This document shows positions 7,915-15,941 of a stretch of 64,000 nucleotides of DNA, piece by piece. Position numbers and translations under genes: made by a program. Below the pieces are notes generated by a model, which was not told where the DNA came from, made no database searches, and worked only from the letters and a program-made list of their open reading frames with translations. This stretch comes from Agromyces protaetiae. GTDB lineage: Bacteria > Actinomycetota > Actinomycetes > Actinomycetales > Microbacteriaceae. The DNA lies in the NCBI RefSeq assembly GCF_030866785.1, contig NZ_CP133018.1, forward strand, positions 496,001 through 560,000, written 5' to 3'. How positions within the stretch are numbered: the first letter of the stretch is position 1; each line of letters opens with the position of its first letter.

Positions 7915-9188
7915 GCGCCGGGCGGCGCCCACGCAAGCGGGTCGCCCGCGTACTTCGCGGCGCGCACGTCGCCCGCACGGGCGTAGCCCTCGAAGGATTC
8001 CACGCGGGCCGCACGGCCGAGCAGTCGCCCGAGCTCGGCGCTCGCGGCGGGCGAGCGGACCTCCTGGTAGGTCACCGTCTTCAGGTACTTGCCGGCCCAC
8101 AGGCCGCCGGTGTACCGCGACGCCTTCCGGGTGGGCAGGGTGTGGTTGGTGCCGATGACCTTGTCGCCGTATGAGACGCACGTGCCCTCGCCGAGGAACA
8201 GTGCGCCGTAGTTGCGGAGCCGGTCGAGCGCGGCTCGCGGCGTCGACGTGAGGATCTGCACGTGTTCGAACGCGTACTCGTCGGTGAGCGCCCAGGCCTC
8301 GTCGAGGTCGTCGACGACGACGATCTCGCCGTAGTCGCGCCAGGCCGGCTCGGCGAAGTCCTTCGTCGGCATCCCGGGAAGCAGCCGGTCGACGTGTGCC
8401 GACACCTCGCGGCCGAGGTCGGCGGAGGTCGTGATCAGCACGACCGGCGAGTCCGGGCCGTGCTCGGCTTGGCTGAGCAGATCGACCGCGACGATGAACG
8501 GATCGGCCGACTCGTCGGCGACGATCAGCACCTCGGTCGGGCCGGCGAACAGGTCGATGCCGACTTCGCCGAACAGCTGCCGTTTCGCCTCGGCATCGAA
8601 CGCGTTGCCGGGCCCCGCCAGCAGGTCGACCTTGCCGACGGTCTCGGTGCCGATCGCCATCGCGGCAACGGCCTGCGTGCCGCCGAGCAGGAGGATGTCG
8701 TCGGCGCCGGCCAGGTGCAGTGCCGCGACCGTCGCGGCCGGAACCTCGCCCGAGATCGGTGGCGTGCAGGCCGTGACTCGAGGCACACCGGCGACCTTCG
8801 CGGTGACGACCGTCATGTGTGCGGTCGCGACCAGCGGGTACCGGCCACCGGGCACATAGGCACCGGTTGCTCCGACCGGGATGTGCTTCTGGCCGAGGAA
8901 CACACCCGGTTCGGTCTCGGCCTCGAAGTCCCGCATCGAGGCGAGCTGCCGTTCCGCGAAGTCCCGGACCTGGGCCTGCACCGCCACGATGTCGTCGATC
9001 GCCTTGGCCGGCACCGAGGCGACGACCTCGTCGATCTGCTCGGGCGACAGCTTGAACGACTCGGGCGTCTCGGTCATCGGATTCGACGACGTGACGATGG
9101 CGGCCTGGGACGTGATGTCGCTCACCACGGTCCGCTGCGACCTGGACGCACTGGCCGCCGCGGCCGTCGAGATGCTCGTCCGACGCAT
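7893..9188 (-). CDS. Histidinol dehydrogenase family protein, HpsN-like, with altered metal site
   Basis: 431 residues, one gene, not in a his operon. Segments such as GQKHIPVGATGAYVPGG, SQAEHG, YAFEHVQIL and SYGDKVIGTNHTLPT match the HisD superfamily and most resemble the sulfopropanediol dehydrogenase (HpsN) branch. The Glu-His pair (FEH) and the Gln/His zinc ligands of SQAEHG are kept. However, in FEGYARAGDVR the family has EGHAR: the C-terminal zinc-ligand His is Tyr (TAC for CAC). The N-terminal region before ESFKLS also looks several residues short and lacks the usual GDxA segment. It may be a decaying or re-purposed enzyme. The start at 9188 has no clear ribosome site. Confidence 0.75.
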   Translation of the reverse strand: MRRTSISTAAAASASRSQRTVVSDITSQAAIVTSSNPMTETPESFKLSPEQIDEVVASVPAKAIDDIVAVQAQVRDFAERQLASMRDFEAETEPGVFLGQKHIPVGATGAYVPGGRYPLVATAHMTVVTAKVAGVPRVTACTPPISGEVPAATVAALHLAGADDILLLGGTQAVAAMAIGTETVGKVDLLAGPGNAFDAEAKRQLFGEVGIDLFAGPTEVLIVADESADPFIVAVDLLSQAEHGPDSPVVLITTSADLGREVSAHVDRLLPGMPTKDFAEPAWRDYGEIVVVDDLDEAWALTDEYAFEHVQILTSTPRAALDRLRNYGALFLGEGTCVSYGDKVIGTNHTLPTRKASRYTGGLWAGKYLKTVTYQEVRSPAASAELGRLLGRAARVESFEGYARAGDVRAAKYAGDPLAWAPPGAQSLAAR

Positions 9189-9282
9189 CCGAGGCCTCGA
9201 CGCCGGGAGCCGTCGGCGGATCCCGGTCGAACTCGTCCTGCGCGGAAGCCACGGTCGCCCTCACCGGCGGTCTCGGTGACCC

Positions 9283-9321
9283 AGCCGCGCCGGCCGCGCC
9301 GGCCGCGCCGGCCGCGCCGGA
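9283..9321. repeat. Short 9-bp tandem repeat
   Basis: GGCCGCGCC repeats head to tail about four times between the dehydrogenase start and the sigma factor stop, followed by an imperfect copy. It is non-coding in the frames I consider real and is a likely slippage site. Confidence 0.6.
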
Positions 9322-9329
9322 GCCGGCGC

Positions 9330-10610
9330 TCAGCCCCTCCCCGGTGAGGCGGCGTCGATCCGGGTCATGAGCAGCCGCCGCTCGGCGTGGTTCGCGGTCA
9401 GCTCGCGGGCCCGGTGGTCCGCCTCGAGCGCGGCGTCGGCGTGTCCCTCGCGGCGCAGCAGCTCCGCACGCACGGCGTGCCACAGATGGGATCCCGAGAG
9501 TCGCGGCTCGAGTTCGTCGAGCGCCCGCAGGGCGGCCGGTGTGCCGGCGACCTCCGCGAGGGCGACCACCCGGTTGAGCTTGACGAACGGGGACGGATCG
9601 TAGATGAGCAGCAGGTCGTAGAGCACGAGCAGCTGCGGCCAGTCCGTGTCGTCAGCAGATGTGGCATCCGCATGGCAGGCCGCGATCGCGGCCTGGAGCT
9701 GCCAGCGTCCGGGGCGTCGCAGCGCGGCCGCGTGCTCCAGCGCGACTCGCGCCTCGGCGATCATGGCTTCGTCCCACCGGCTCCGGTCCTGCTGCGGGAG
9801 CGGAACGAACTCGACGCCGACCGCGCGCGCCCCCTCGCGTGCACGATGGAACCGCAGGAGCGCGAGCAGACCATGCGCCTCGGCCTGCCGCGGGAGCTCG
9901 TCGACCACGACCCGGGCGAGCCAGAGCGCGTCATCGGCGAGATCCCGGTCTGCCGAGGCGTCCGCCTCGGCCCGCAGGTGCGCGGCGTCGTACATGACGG
10001 CGATCATCGCCAGGACGCGATCGAGCCGAGGCGCGAGCTCGTCGCCCGCGGGGACCCGGAGCGGAATCCCGGAGGCCACGATCTTGCGCTTCGCGCGGGA
10101 AATCCGCTGCGCGACCGTCGGTACCGGCTCCAGGGTCGCCCGAGCGATCTGCGCCGTCGTGAGCCCCAGGACCGCACGGAGCGACAGCGCCAGCTGTGCC
10201 TCCGGCGCGAGCGCGGGATGACAGCACCCGAAGAGCAGCGGCAACCGTTCATCCGCCGGCGCTCGCTGCGGTGCCGACGGTGCCATCGGCGCCGACGGCT
10301 CCGACGCATCCGGAAGCAGCGCGATCTTCTCGCGCAGCCGCCGCTCGCGCCGCACCCGATCGAGGGCATCGTGGCGCGCGGCCATGGTGAGCCATGCCCC
10401 CGGGTTCGGCGGGACGCCGCGGACGCGCCACTCGCCGAGCGCCGCCGCGACGGCGCCCGCGACGGCGTCCTCGGCGAGGTCGAGATCGCCGAACGAGCGC
10501 GCGAGCGCGGTGACGATGCGGCCCGCCTCCGCGCGCACCACGCGAGCGAGGACGAGATCGGATGCCGCGCCGGAAGCCGGCTCCGGCGTGGCATCCGGCC
10601 CGAGGCTCAC
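9330..10610 (-). CDS. ECF42-type RNA polymerase sigma factor with DUF6596/TPR extension
   Basis: 426 residues. Sigma region 2 (about 20-90: ALARSFGDLDLAEDAVAGAV, then NPGAWLTMAARHDALDRVRR) and region 4 (about 120-185: LTTAQIARATLEPVPTVAQR) are followed by a long helical extension with the CCHPAL signature. This architecture, and the partner gene encoding a DGPF protein 4 bp upstream, are those of the ECF42 group. The GTG start overlaps the partner's stop (GTGA). ECF42 factors lack a classical anti-sigma; their C-terminal TPR-like part is reported to be needed for activity. The stimulus here is unknown. Confidence 0.88.
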   Translation of the reverse strand: MSLGPDATPEPASGAASDLVLARVVRAEAGRIVTALARSFGDLDLAEDAVAGAVAAALGEWRVRGVPPNPGAWLTMAARHDALDRVRRERRLREKIALLPDASEPSAPMAPSAPQRAPADERLPLLFGCCHPALAPEAQLALSLRAVLGLTTAQIARATLEPVPTVAQRISRAKRKIVASGIPLRVPAGDELAPRLDRVLAMIAVMYDAAHLRAEADASADRDLADDALWLARVVVDELPRQAEAHGLLALLRFHRAREGARAVGVEFVPLPQQDRSRWDEAMIAEARVALEHAAALRRPGRWQLQAAIAACHADATSADDTDWPQLLVLYDLLLIYDPSPFVKLNRVVALAEVAGTPAALRALDELEPRLSGSHLWHAVRAELLRREGHADAALEADHRARELTANHAERRLLMTRIDAASPGRG

Positions 10611-10975
10611 TGGCCGAACAGCTCCGCCTCGTCGTACATCGGCCGGATCTCGACCGAGTTGCCCGGGAGCTCCAGCGACGGCCAGGTGCGCGCGAGCGCG
10701 ATCGCGGCATCGAGGTCCGGGACGTCGATGAGCGTGAATCCGCCGATGACCTCCTTCGCCTCGGAGAACGGGCCGTCGACCACGACCGGCCCCTGATCGC
10801 CGGCGCGCACGGTCGTGGCCGTCGAGGCCTCGTGCAACGCGGCGCCGCCGTCGACGATGTGCGCGGCGTTGTCCTCGTGCCACTGGAAGATCCGCTGCAT
10901 ATCGGCTTCGCTCCGCTCGGCGGGGACGACTGCGTCGAGCTCGGGATCGGACGTGAACATGAGTACGTACTTCAC
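10607..10975 (-). CDS. YCII-related DGPF-domain protein
   Basis: 122 residues, a small ferredoxin-like fold. It carries the family motif in VVVDGPFSEAKEVIGGF near residues 60-75 and starts VKYVLMFTSDPEL. The GTG start is supported by AAGGAGAG 9 bp upstream; upstream codons in the same frame lack coding character. It is the first gene of a two-gene operon with the ECF42 sigma factor, the conserved partner arrangement of that group. Molecular function of DGPF proteins is not established. Confidence 0.88.
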   Translation of the reverse strand: MKYVLMFTSDPELDAVVPAERSEADMQRIFQWHEDNAAHIVDGGAALHEASTATTVRAGDQGPVVVDGPFSEAKEVIGGFTLIDVPDLDAAIALARTWPSLELPGNSVEIRPMYDEAELFGQ

Positions 10976-11097
10976 GGTGTGACTCTCCTTCTCGCGGGCG
11001 GCGGTCCTTCCGACCGTCCCATGCAGACAGCGAACGGGCAACCGCGGATTCGACACGCGCCTCCAGAATGCTTGCGCGTGGCCGCGCGGTCCGAGCG

Positions 11098-11838
11098 CTA
11101 CTCCCACCGGAAGAAGCGCACCGCCGCGATGCCGAAGATCGCGGTCCACGCGGTCAGGACGATGACCTCCTGGAGCTCGGGCCAGGCACCCGCCGCGGTC
11201 GCGTTCAGGGCGAGCGCGCCGGCGCCGAGCGGGGTGAGCGCGACGAGGTCGCCGAGCAACCCGGGCATGGTCTGCACCGGCAGCCAGACTCCCGCTGTGA
11301 ACATCAGCGGGAACAGCAGGATCGAACCGAACGCCGTCGCGATCTTCGCGGTGCGAGCGATGCCGCCGACCAGTCCGCCGAGGGCGAGGCAGGACGCGAG
11401 CATCAGCAGCGCGATGCCGAGATATCCGACGCCGTTCTGCGGCAGCGCGACCTGATAGGCGAAGAATCCGATCAGGATCGGAACGGCGCCACCGACGACC
11501 GCGGCGGTGCCGTAGATCAGGTACTGCGCGAGCAGCACGGTCCGCGGCCGCACGGGCGTGGTCGCGAACCGGCGCAGGATTCGTTGCTCCCGGTAGGTGG
11601 CGAGCACGACGGGCATCGCCAGCAGCGACGCCATCAGCATCGCGAGGATCACCGCGACCGGCACATAGATCGTCAGGAAGCTGACGCCGATTCCGTCGAT
11701 CGGCTCGCGGAGCACCGGGACGAGCCCGAGCACGATGACCAGAACGGCCGGGAACCCGATGATCCAGAAGACATATCCGGGTTCGCGCGAGAACAGTCTC
11801 ACCTCGGCCTTCACGACCGAGAGCGCCGTCGACGACAT
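11098..11838 (-). CDS. ABC-2 type transporter permease
   Basis: 246 residues with about six membrane helices (for example FWIIGFPAVLVIVLGLVPVL and the helix around VPVAVILAMLMASLLAMPVV), in the pattern of DrrB-like export permeases. The ATG at 11838 has GGAGGAGTG directly upstream; the longer frame is a shadow of the ATPase gene. It follows the ATPase gene with a 1-bp gap, so the pair forms one exporter. Substrate is unknown; relatives export drugs, antimicrobial peptides or lipids. Confidence 0.9.
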   Translation of the reverse strand: MSSTALSVVKAEVRLFSREPGYVFWIIGFPAVLVIVLGLVPVLREPIDGIGVSFLTIYVPVAVILAMLMASLLAMPVVLATYREQRILRRFATTPVRPRTVLLAQYLIYGTAAVVGGAVPILIGFFAYQVALPQNGVGYLGIALLMLASCLALGGLVGGIARTAKIATAFGSILLFPLMFTAGVWLPVQTMPGLLGDLVALTPLGAGALALNATAAGAWPELQEVIVLTAWTAIFGIAAVRFFRWE

Positions 11839-11839
11839 C

Positions 11840-12751
11840 TCACTCCTCCCCGTCCGGTCCGGTGAGATCGAGGAACGCGTCGTCGAGCGTCGCGTCCACG
11901 ATGCGGAGCCGCTCGGGATGCATCCCGTCGGCGGTGAGCGCCTGCAGCACCGGGAGGACCGCCTCGTCGGTGAGGCTGAGCTCGAGCCTGCCGTCGTCGC
12001 GACGGCGCGCGCTCGCCACACCGTCGATGCGCTCGAGCGCCTCGACCTCGACGGCTCCCGAGATCGCGAAGCTCATGACGGTCGGCGCACCGATCCCGCC
12101 GATGACGCCTTCCGGTGTGTCGAGTGCGGTCAGGCGTCCCCGGTCGATGACGGCGACGCGATCGCACAGGTGACGGGCCTCCTCCATGAAGTGCGTGACC
12201 AGGATGACCGTCGTGCCCGCGTCGCGGGCCTCCTCGACGAGACGCCACACCTCCCGCCGCGACCGCGGGTCCAGTCCGGTGCTGAGCTCGTCGAGGAGCG
12301 CGACCCGTGGCCGGCCGACGAGCGCCAACGCGATGGCCAGCCGTTGCTGCTGCCCGCCTGACAGGTCGGCATAGCGGCTGTCGAGCTTCGGGCCGAGGCC
12401 GAGTCGTTCGGCGAGCGCGAGGCCGTCGACCGGGTCGTCATAGAACGAGGCGAACAGCGCGATGGCCTCGCGGACCGTCTGCTTCGCGGGAAGGCCTGCC
12501 TGCTGGAGCTGCACGCCCACGATCCTGGTCACGCGTGCTCGTTCGGCGTGCGGGTCCAGTCCGGTCACCTGGACGACACCGGCATCCGGCCGGCGGAGGC
12601 CGGCGATGCACTCGACCGTCGTCGTCTTGCCCGATCCGTTCGGTCCGAGGATCCCGAAGATCTCGCCGTCCTCGACGTCGAGATCGAGGTGGTCGACCGC
12701 GACGGTCGAGCCGTACGTCTTGCGCAGCCCGCGCACCTCGACGATCGCCAT
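11840..12751 (-). CDS. ABC transporter ATP-binding protein (DrrA/CcmA type)
   Basis: 303 residues. Walker A is GPNGSGKTT near residues 36-44, the signature LSGGQQQRL near 131-139, and Walker B is VALLDELSTGLD, where Leu replaces the usual Pro after DE. A C-terminal domain of about 85 residues follows, as in drug-export ATPases. It is the first gene of the exporter operon and is divergent from the two-component system across about 135 bp, so the regulator may control the exporter. Confidence 0.92.
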   Translation of the reverse strand: MAIVEVRGLRKTYGSTVAVDHLDLDVEDGEIFGILGPNGSGKTTTVECIAGLRRPDAGVVQVTGLDPHAERARVTRIVGVQLQQAGLPAKQTVREAIALFASFYDDPVDGLALAERLGLGPKLDSRYADLSGGQQQRLAIALALVGRPRVALLDELSTGLDPRSRREVWRLVEEARDAGTTVILVTHFMEEARHLCDRVAVIDRGRLTALDTPEGVIGGIGAPTVMSFAISGAVEVEALERIDGVASARRRDDGRLELSLTDEAVLPVLQALTADGMHPERLRIVDATLDDAFLDLTGPDGEE

Positions 12752-12844
12752 GGGGGTCAGCCTGCCAGAACGGCCGCCCGCCGAACAGCCGTCCCCGGTG
12801 AGGATGTCGCCCGTCGTGCCACTTCGTCGCCGGTCGCCCGCACC

Positions 12845-12862
12845 GCTTCAGCCCCGATTCAG
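12845..12862 (+). promoter_or_regulatory. Direct repeats, probable response-regulator site
   Basis: GCTTCAG and GATTCAG start 11 bp apart, about one helical turn, 24 bp before the response-regulator ATG. The same GCTTCAG element occurs three times before the PepSY gene that ends this locus. This spacing is typical of OmpR/PhoB-type binding and suggests autoregulation. Confidence 0.5.
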
Positions 12863-12885
12863 TCGCGATCCGCCACGATGGGGGC

Positions 12886-13626
12886 ATGCGTCTGCTCGTG
12901 GTCGATGACGAGGTCCGCCTCGCCGAGGGACTGAAGCGCGGCCTCGAGGCCGAGGGCTTCGCGGTCGACGTCGCGCACGACGGCGCCGAGGGCCTCTGGT
13001 ATGCGCGGGAGCACGACTACGCGGCGATCCTGCTCGACATCATGCTGCCGCGCATGAACGGCTACGTGCTCTGCCGGACCCTCCGCGAGGAGCGCATCTG
13101 GACGCCCGTGCTCATGCTCACCGCGAAGGACGGCGAGTGGGACGAGGTCGAGGGCCTCGACACCGGCGCCGACGACTACCTCACGAAGCCGTTCTCGTTC
13201 GCCGTGCTCGTCGCGCGCGTGCGCGCACTCATCCGCCGCGGCGGGAGTGCCCGGCCGGCCACCCTCGAGGTCGGCGACCTCACGCTCGACCCGGCCGCAC
13301 GCACGGTCGCGCGCGCCGGCACGCCCATCGAGCTCACGACGCGCGAGTTCGCGGTGCTCGAGTTCCTCATGCGGCGTGCCGGCGACGTCGTGCCGAAGGC
13401 CGAGATCCTGAACGGCGTATGGGACTTCGGATTCGACGGCGACCCCAACATCGTCGAGGTGTACATCCGGCACCTCCGCAACAAGGTCGACCGGCCGTTC
13501 GGGCTCGAGACCATCGAGACGTTGCGGGGTGCCGGCTATCGCATCGGCCCGGGCCCCGCCGGCCCGGGCGGCGCGGGCGCCGACGTCGCCGACCGCGGTG
13601 GCACGATCGGCGCGAACCGTGACTGA
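12886..13626 (+). CDS. OmpR-family response regulator
   Basis: 246 residues. The receiver domain (1-120) has the acidic pocket DDE at 6-8, phospho-acceptor Asp51 (LLDIML) and Lys101 (LTKPFS). A winged-helix DNA-binding domain follows (about 125-220; TTREFAVLEFLMRRAGDVV, IVEVYIRHLRNKVD). The last 25 residues are a Gly/Pro-rich tail. It overlaps the kinase gene by 8 bp. GCTTCAG-type direct repeats lie just upstream and recur before the PepSY gene, so probable targets are its own operon and that gene. Confidence 0.93.
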   Translation: MRLLVVDDEVRLAEGLKRGLEAEGFAVDVAHDGAEGLWYAREHDYAAILLDIMLPRMNGYVLCRTLREERIWTPVLMLTAKDGEWDEVEGLDTGADDYLTKPFSFAVLVARVRALIRRGGSARPATLEVGDLTLDPAARTVARAGTPIELTTREFAVLEFLMRRAGDVVPKAEILNGVWDFGFDGDPNIVEVYIRHLRNKVDRPFGLETIETLRGAGYRIGPGPAGPGGAGADVADRGGTIGANRD

Positions 13627-15082
13627 ACGCCGCCGCCGTGCCGGCGTCGCCGTCCGCGTCACGATCGCGGCGACGCTCGTCGTCGCGGTCGCGCTCGTCG
13701 CCGGCGCGCTCATCTTCTGGGCCACGCTGCGTGCGTCCCTCACCTCCCAGCTCGACGCGGCGGCCCGGCAGGATGCCTCGGCCATCGCCCAGCAGCTGGA
13801 CGCCCTCGACCTCGACGGCGGGAGCGGCAGCAGTGACGACGACGATGACGACGACGATGAGACATCGGCCGACGAGGCATCCGCCACCGAGGCATCCGCC
13901 GCCGATCGCGACGCGATCGAAGCGATGCTGCCCGATCTCGACGACGACCGGTTCGTCCAGGTCATCGACCGCGACACCGGCACGGTCGTCGCCGCGACCG
14001 ACGCCGCCGATGACGCGCCGGCGCTCGCGGATCGCGACGGCGCTGCCCCCGGCACCGTGCGTCTGCCCGGCGAAGACGAGACGTACGCCGCCGCGGCCGA
14101 GCGCGACGGCGACTGGGTCGTGGTCGCCGGGCGCAGCACCGCGCAGGCCGAGTCGACCCTCGCGACGGTGGGGATCATGCTCGCGATCGCCGTACCGCTG
14201 CTCGTCGGTCTCGTCGCGCTCACCTCGTGGCTCACCGCGCGCCGCGCGCTCGCACCCGTCGAGCGCATGCGGCGCGAGGTCGACGCGGTGACCGGCACCG
14301 ACCTGTCCCGCCGGGTCCCCGAGCCGGAGACCGACGACGAGATCGGCCGGCTCGCGCACACCATGAACGGCATGCTCGCGCGCGTCGAAGCCTCCGCGAA
14401 CACCCAGCGCCGCTTCATCTCGGATGCCTCGCACGAACTGAAGTCCCCGCTCGCGTCGCTCCGGCAGTACGCCGAGGTCGCGCGCCTGCACCCCGACCGC
14501 ATCACCCAGGCCGAGCTCAGCGAGGCCGTGCTCGACGAGGGCGGGCGGCTCGAACGGCTCGTGCAGGGCATGCTCGTGCTCGCGCGCGCCGACGAGCGCG
14601 CGCTGCCGCTCACGCTCGCCGACGTCGACCTCGACGACCTCGCGCTCGCCGAGGCGCGCCGGCTCGGCGCGGCGGCGACGGTCGCGACGGATGTCTCGGG
14701 CGTGGCGCCCGCACGCGTGCGCGGCGACCTCGGGCTGCTGCAGCAGCTCGTGCGGAACCTGGCCGACAATGCGGCGCGGCACGCGACCGGCCGGGTCGCG
14801 TTCACGACGGTGGCGGATGCCTCGGGCGTGAGCCTCGTCGTCGACGACGACGGTGACGGCGTGCCGCCGGGGGAGCGCGAGCGCGTGTTCGAACGCTTCG
14901 TGCGCCTCGACGATGCGCGGGCACGCGACACCGGCGGCAGCGGGCTCGGCCTCGCGATCGTGCGCGAGATCGCGGCGGCGCACGGCGGGTCCGTACACCT
15001 CGAGGGCTCGCCGCTGGGCGGCGCACGCGTGGTCGTGCGCCTCGCGGCCGGCGTCTCGTCGCCCGCCGTATCGCGTGTCTGA
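13619..15082 (+). CDS. Sensor histidine kinase with acidic extracytoplasmic loop
   Basis: 487 residues from a GTG inside the regulator's end. Two membrane helices (about 13-36 and 183-206) enclose an external domain containing an Asp/Ser/Glu/Ala-rich stretch with eight consecutive Asp near residues 75-82. HAMP (205-258), HisKA with the phospho-His near 272 (SDASHELKSP), and HATPase with the N box (LVRNLADNAARHA) and G boxes (DDDGDGVPPGE, GGSGLGLAIV) follow. An acidic external patch is how PhoQ-type sensors bind divalent cations or cationic peptides; that parallel is inference. Confidence 0.92.
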   Translation: MTERRRRAGVAVRVTIAATLVVAVALVAGALIFWATLRASLTSQLDAAARQDASAIAQQLDALDLDGGSGSSDDDDDDDDETSADEASATEASAADRDAIEAMLPDLDDDRFVQVIDRDTGTVVAATDAADDAPALADRDGAAPGTVRLPGEDETYAAAAERDGDWVVVAGRSTAQAESTLATVGIMLAIAVPLLVGLVALTSWLTARRALAPVERMRREVDAVTGTDLSRRVPEPETDDEIGRLAHTMNGMLARVEASANTQRRFISDASHELKSPLASLRQYAEVARLHPDRITQAELSEAVLDEGGRLERLVQGMLVLARADERALPLTLADVDLDDLALAEARRLGAAATVATDVSGVAPARVRGDLGLLQQLVRNLADNAARHATGRVAFTTVADASGVSLVVDDDGDGVPPGERERVFERFVRLDDARARDTGGSGLGLAIVREIAAAHGGSVHLEGSPLGGARVVVRLAAGVSSPAVSRV

Positions 15083-15087
15083 ACGCG

Positions 15088-15115
15088 GCTTCAGCTCGCT
15101 TCAGGCTGGCTTCAG
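15088..15115 (+). promoter_or_regulatory. Three GCTTCAG direct repeats, probable response-regulator site
   Basis: GCTTCAG occurs at 15088, 15098 and 15109, a 10- to 11-bp period on one helical face, ending 42 bp before the PepSY ATG. The same element precedes the response-regulator gene. The first copy begins 5 bp after the kinase stop, so the PepSY gene probably has its own regulated promoter here. Confidence 0.55.
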
Positions 15116-15157
15116 CGGTCGCGCGGGAGAGTGGGCCTACCAACGAGGAGGAACCCC

Positions 15158-15727
15158 ATGAAGAAGCGCACCATCTGGATCACGTCGGCCGCTGCGGCGG
15201 GCGTGCTGGCGATCGGCGCGACGGCGGCAGCCGCCTTCGCGATCGGCTCGGATGAGTCGGACGACCGCGCCGACCGCGCCGGGGTGTCCGCATCGCAGGT
15301 CGACGCGGCCGTCGAGGCCGCGCTCGCCGAGGTCGGCGCCGGCACCGTGACGGACATCGACGTGGACGACGACGCGAGCCACGCGTACGAGGTCGACGTC
15401 CGGCTCGACGCGGGCGGCTCGGTCGAGGTGAAGCTCGACCGCGACCTGAACGTCGTGGCCGTCGAGGAGCGGGGCGACCGCAGCGGTGACGACGACGATG
15501 ACGACCGTGGTGACGACCGTGGTGACGACAGCAACGTGGTCATCGACCCCGCCGACCGTCAGCGTGCCATCGATGCGGCGCTCGCTCACGCCGGCGGCGG
15601 CACCGTCTCCGAGGTCGAGCTGAGCGACGACGCCGACCACGTCTGGGAGGTCGAGGTGCAGCTGCCGAACGGCGGCGACCTCGATGTCGAGCTCGACGCG
15701 GCCTTCGCGGTCGTCAAGGCCGACTGA
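15158..15727 (+). CDS. Secreted PepSY-domain protein (duplicated)
   Basis: 189 residues, start fixed by GAGGAGGAACCCC before the ATG. A signal peptide (MKKRTIWITSAAAAGVLAIG) is followed by two homologous PepSY-like halves (about 45-110 and 130-189); compare AAVEAALAEVGAGTVTDIDV with AIDAALAHAGGGTVSEVELS. The linker is very acidic (GDDDDDDRGDDRGDD). It is coupled in position, and probably in regulation, to the two-component system before it. PepSY proteins often act at the cell surface as inhibitors or cation-linked modulators; its acidity echoes the kinase's sensor loop. Confidence 0.85.
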   Translation: MKKRTIWITSAAAAGVLAIGATAAAAFAIGSDESDDRADRAGVSASQVDAAVEAALAEVGAGTVTDIDVDDDASHAYEVDVRLDAGGSVEVKLDRDLNVVAVEERGDRSGDDDDDDRGDDRGDDSNVVIDPADRQRAIDAALAHAGGGTVSEVELSDDADHVWEVEVQLPNGGDLDVELDAAFAVVKAD

Positions 15728-15755
15728 CGGGCGCCGGCCGCCGGAGGCCGCCCCA

Positions 15756-15817
15756 GATGCTTCCAAATGGACGACCGGATCGCTTCTGCATTGACGACGT
15801 GATCGCTTACACATTGG
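15756..15817 (+). promoter_or_regulatory. Three direct repeats upstream of the ROK repressor
   Basis: GATGCTTCCAAATGG (15756), GATCGCTTCTGCATTG (15778) and GATCGCTTACACATTGG (15801) share GATcGCTTnnnCATTGG and start 22-23 bp apart, about two helical turns. They lie in the 214-bp gap before the ROK gene, a probable operator array for this divergence-free regulon or for another DNA-binding protein. Confidence 0.45.
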
Positions 15818-15941
15818 CTCCCGCCAGCCGACCGCGCGTCCAGCGGGTCCACGGACGAGTACCGGCGCGGGTGGCACGCGCTCACGATTCACTTCGCAAA
15901 AGGGTCTTGCTTACTTCGTTTCTTCCCGGTAGAAAGTAGGC

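Noticed and set aside
7893..9188. hisD of histidine biosynthesis
   Set aside because: It has no his neighbours, its sequence is closer to the HpsN branch and one zinc ligand is missing.
12859..14931. 690-residue Ser/Arg-rich open frame antisense to the two-component system
   Set aside because: Its composition is that of an antisense high-GC frame, while the sense strand encodes intact receiver and kinase motifs.
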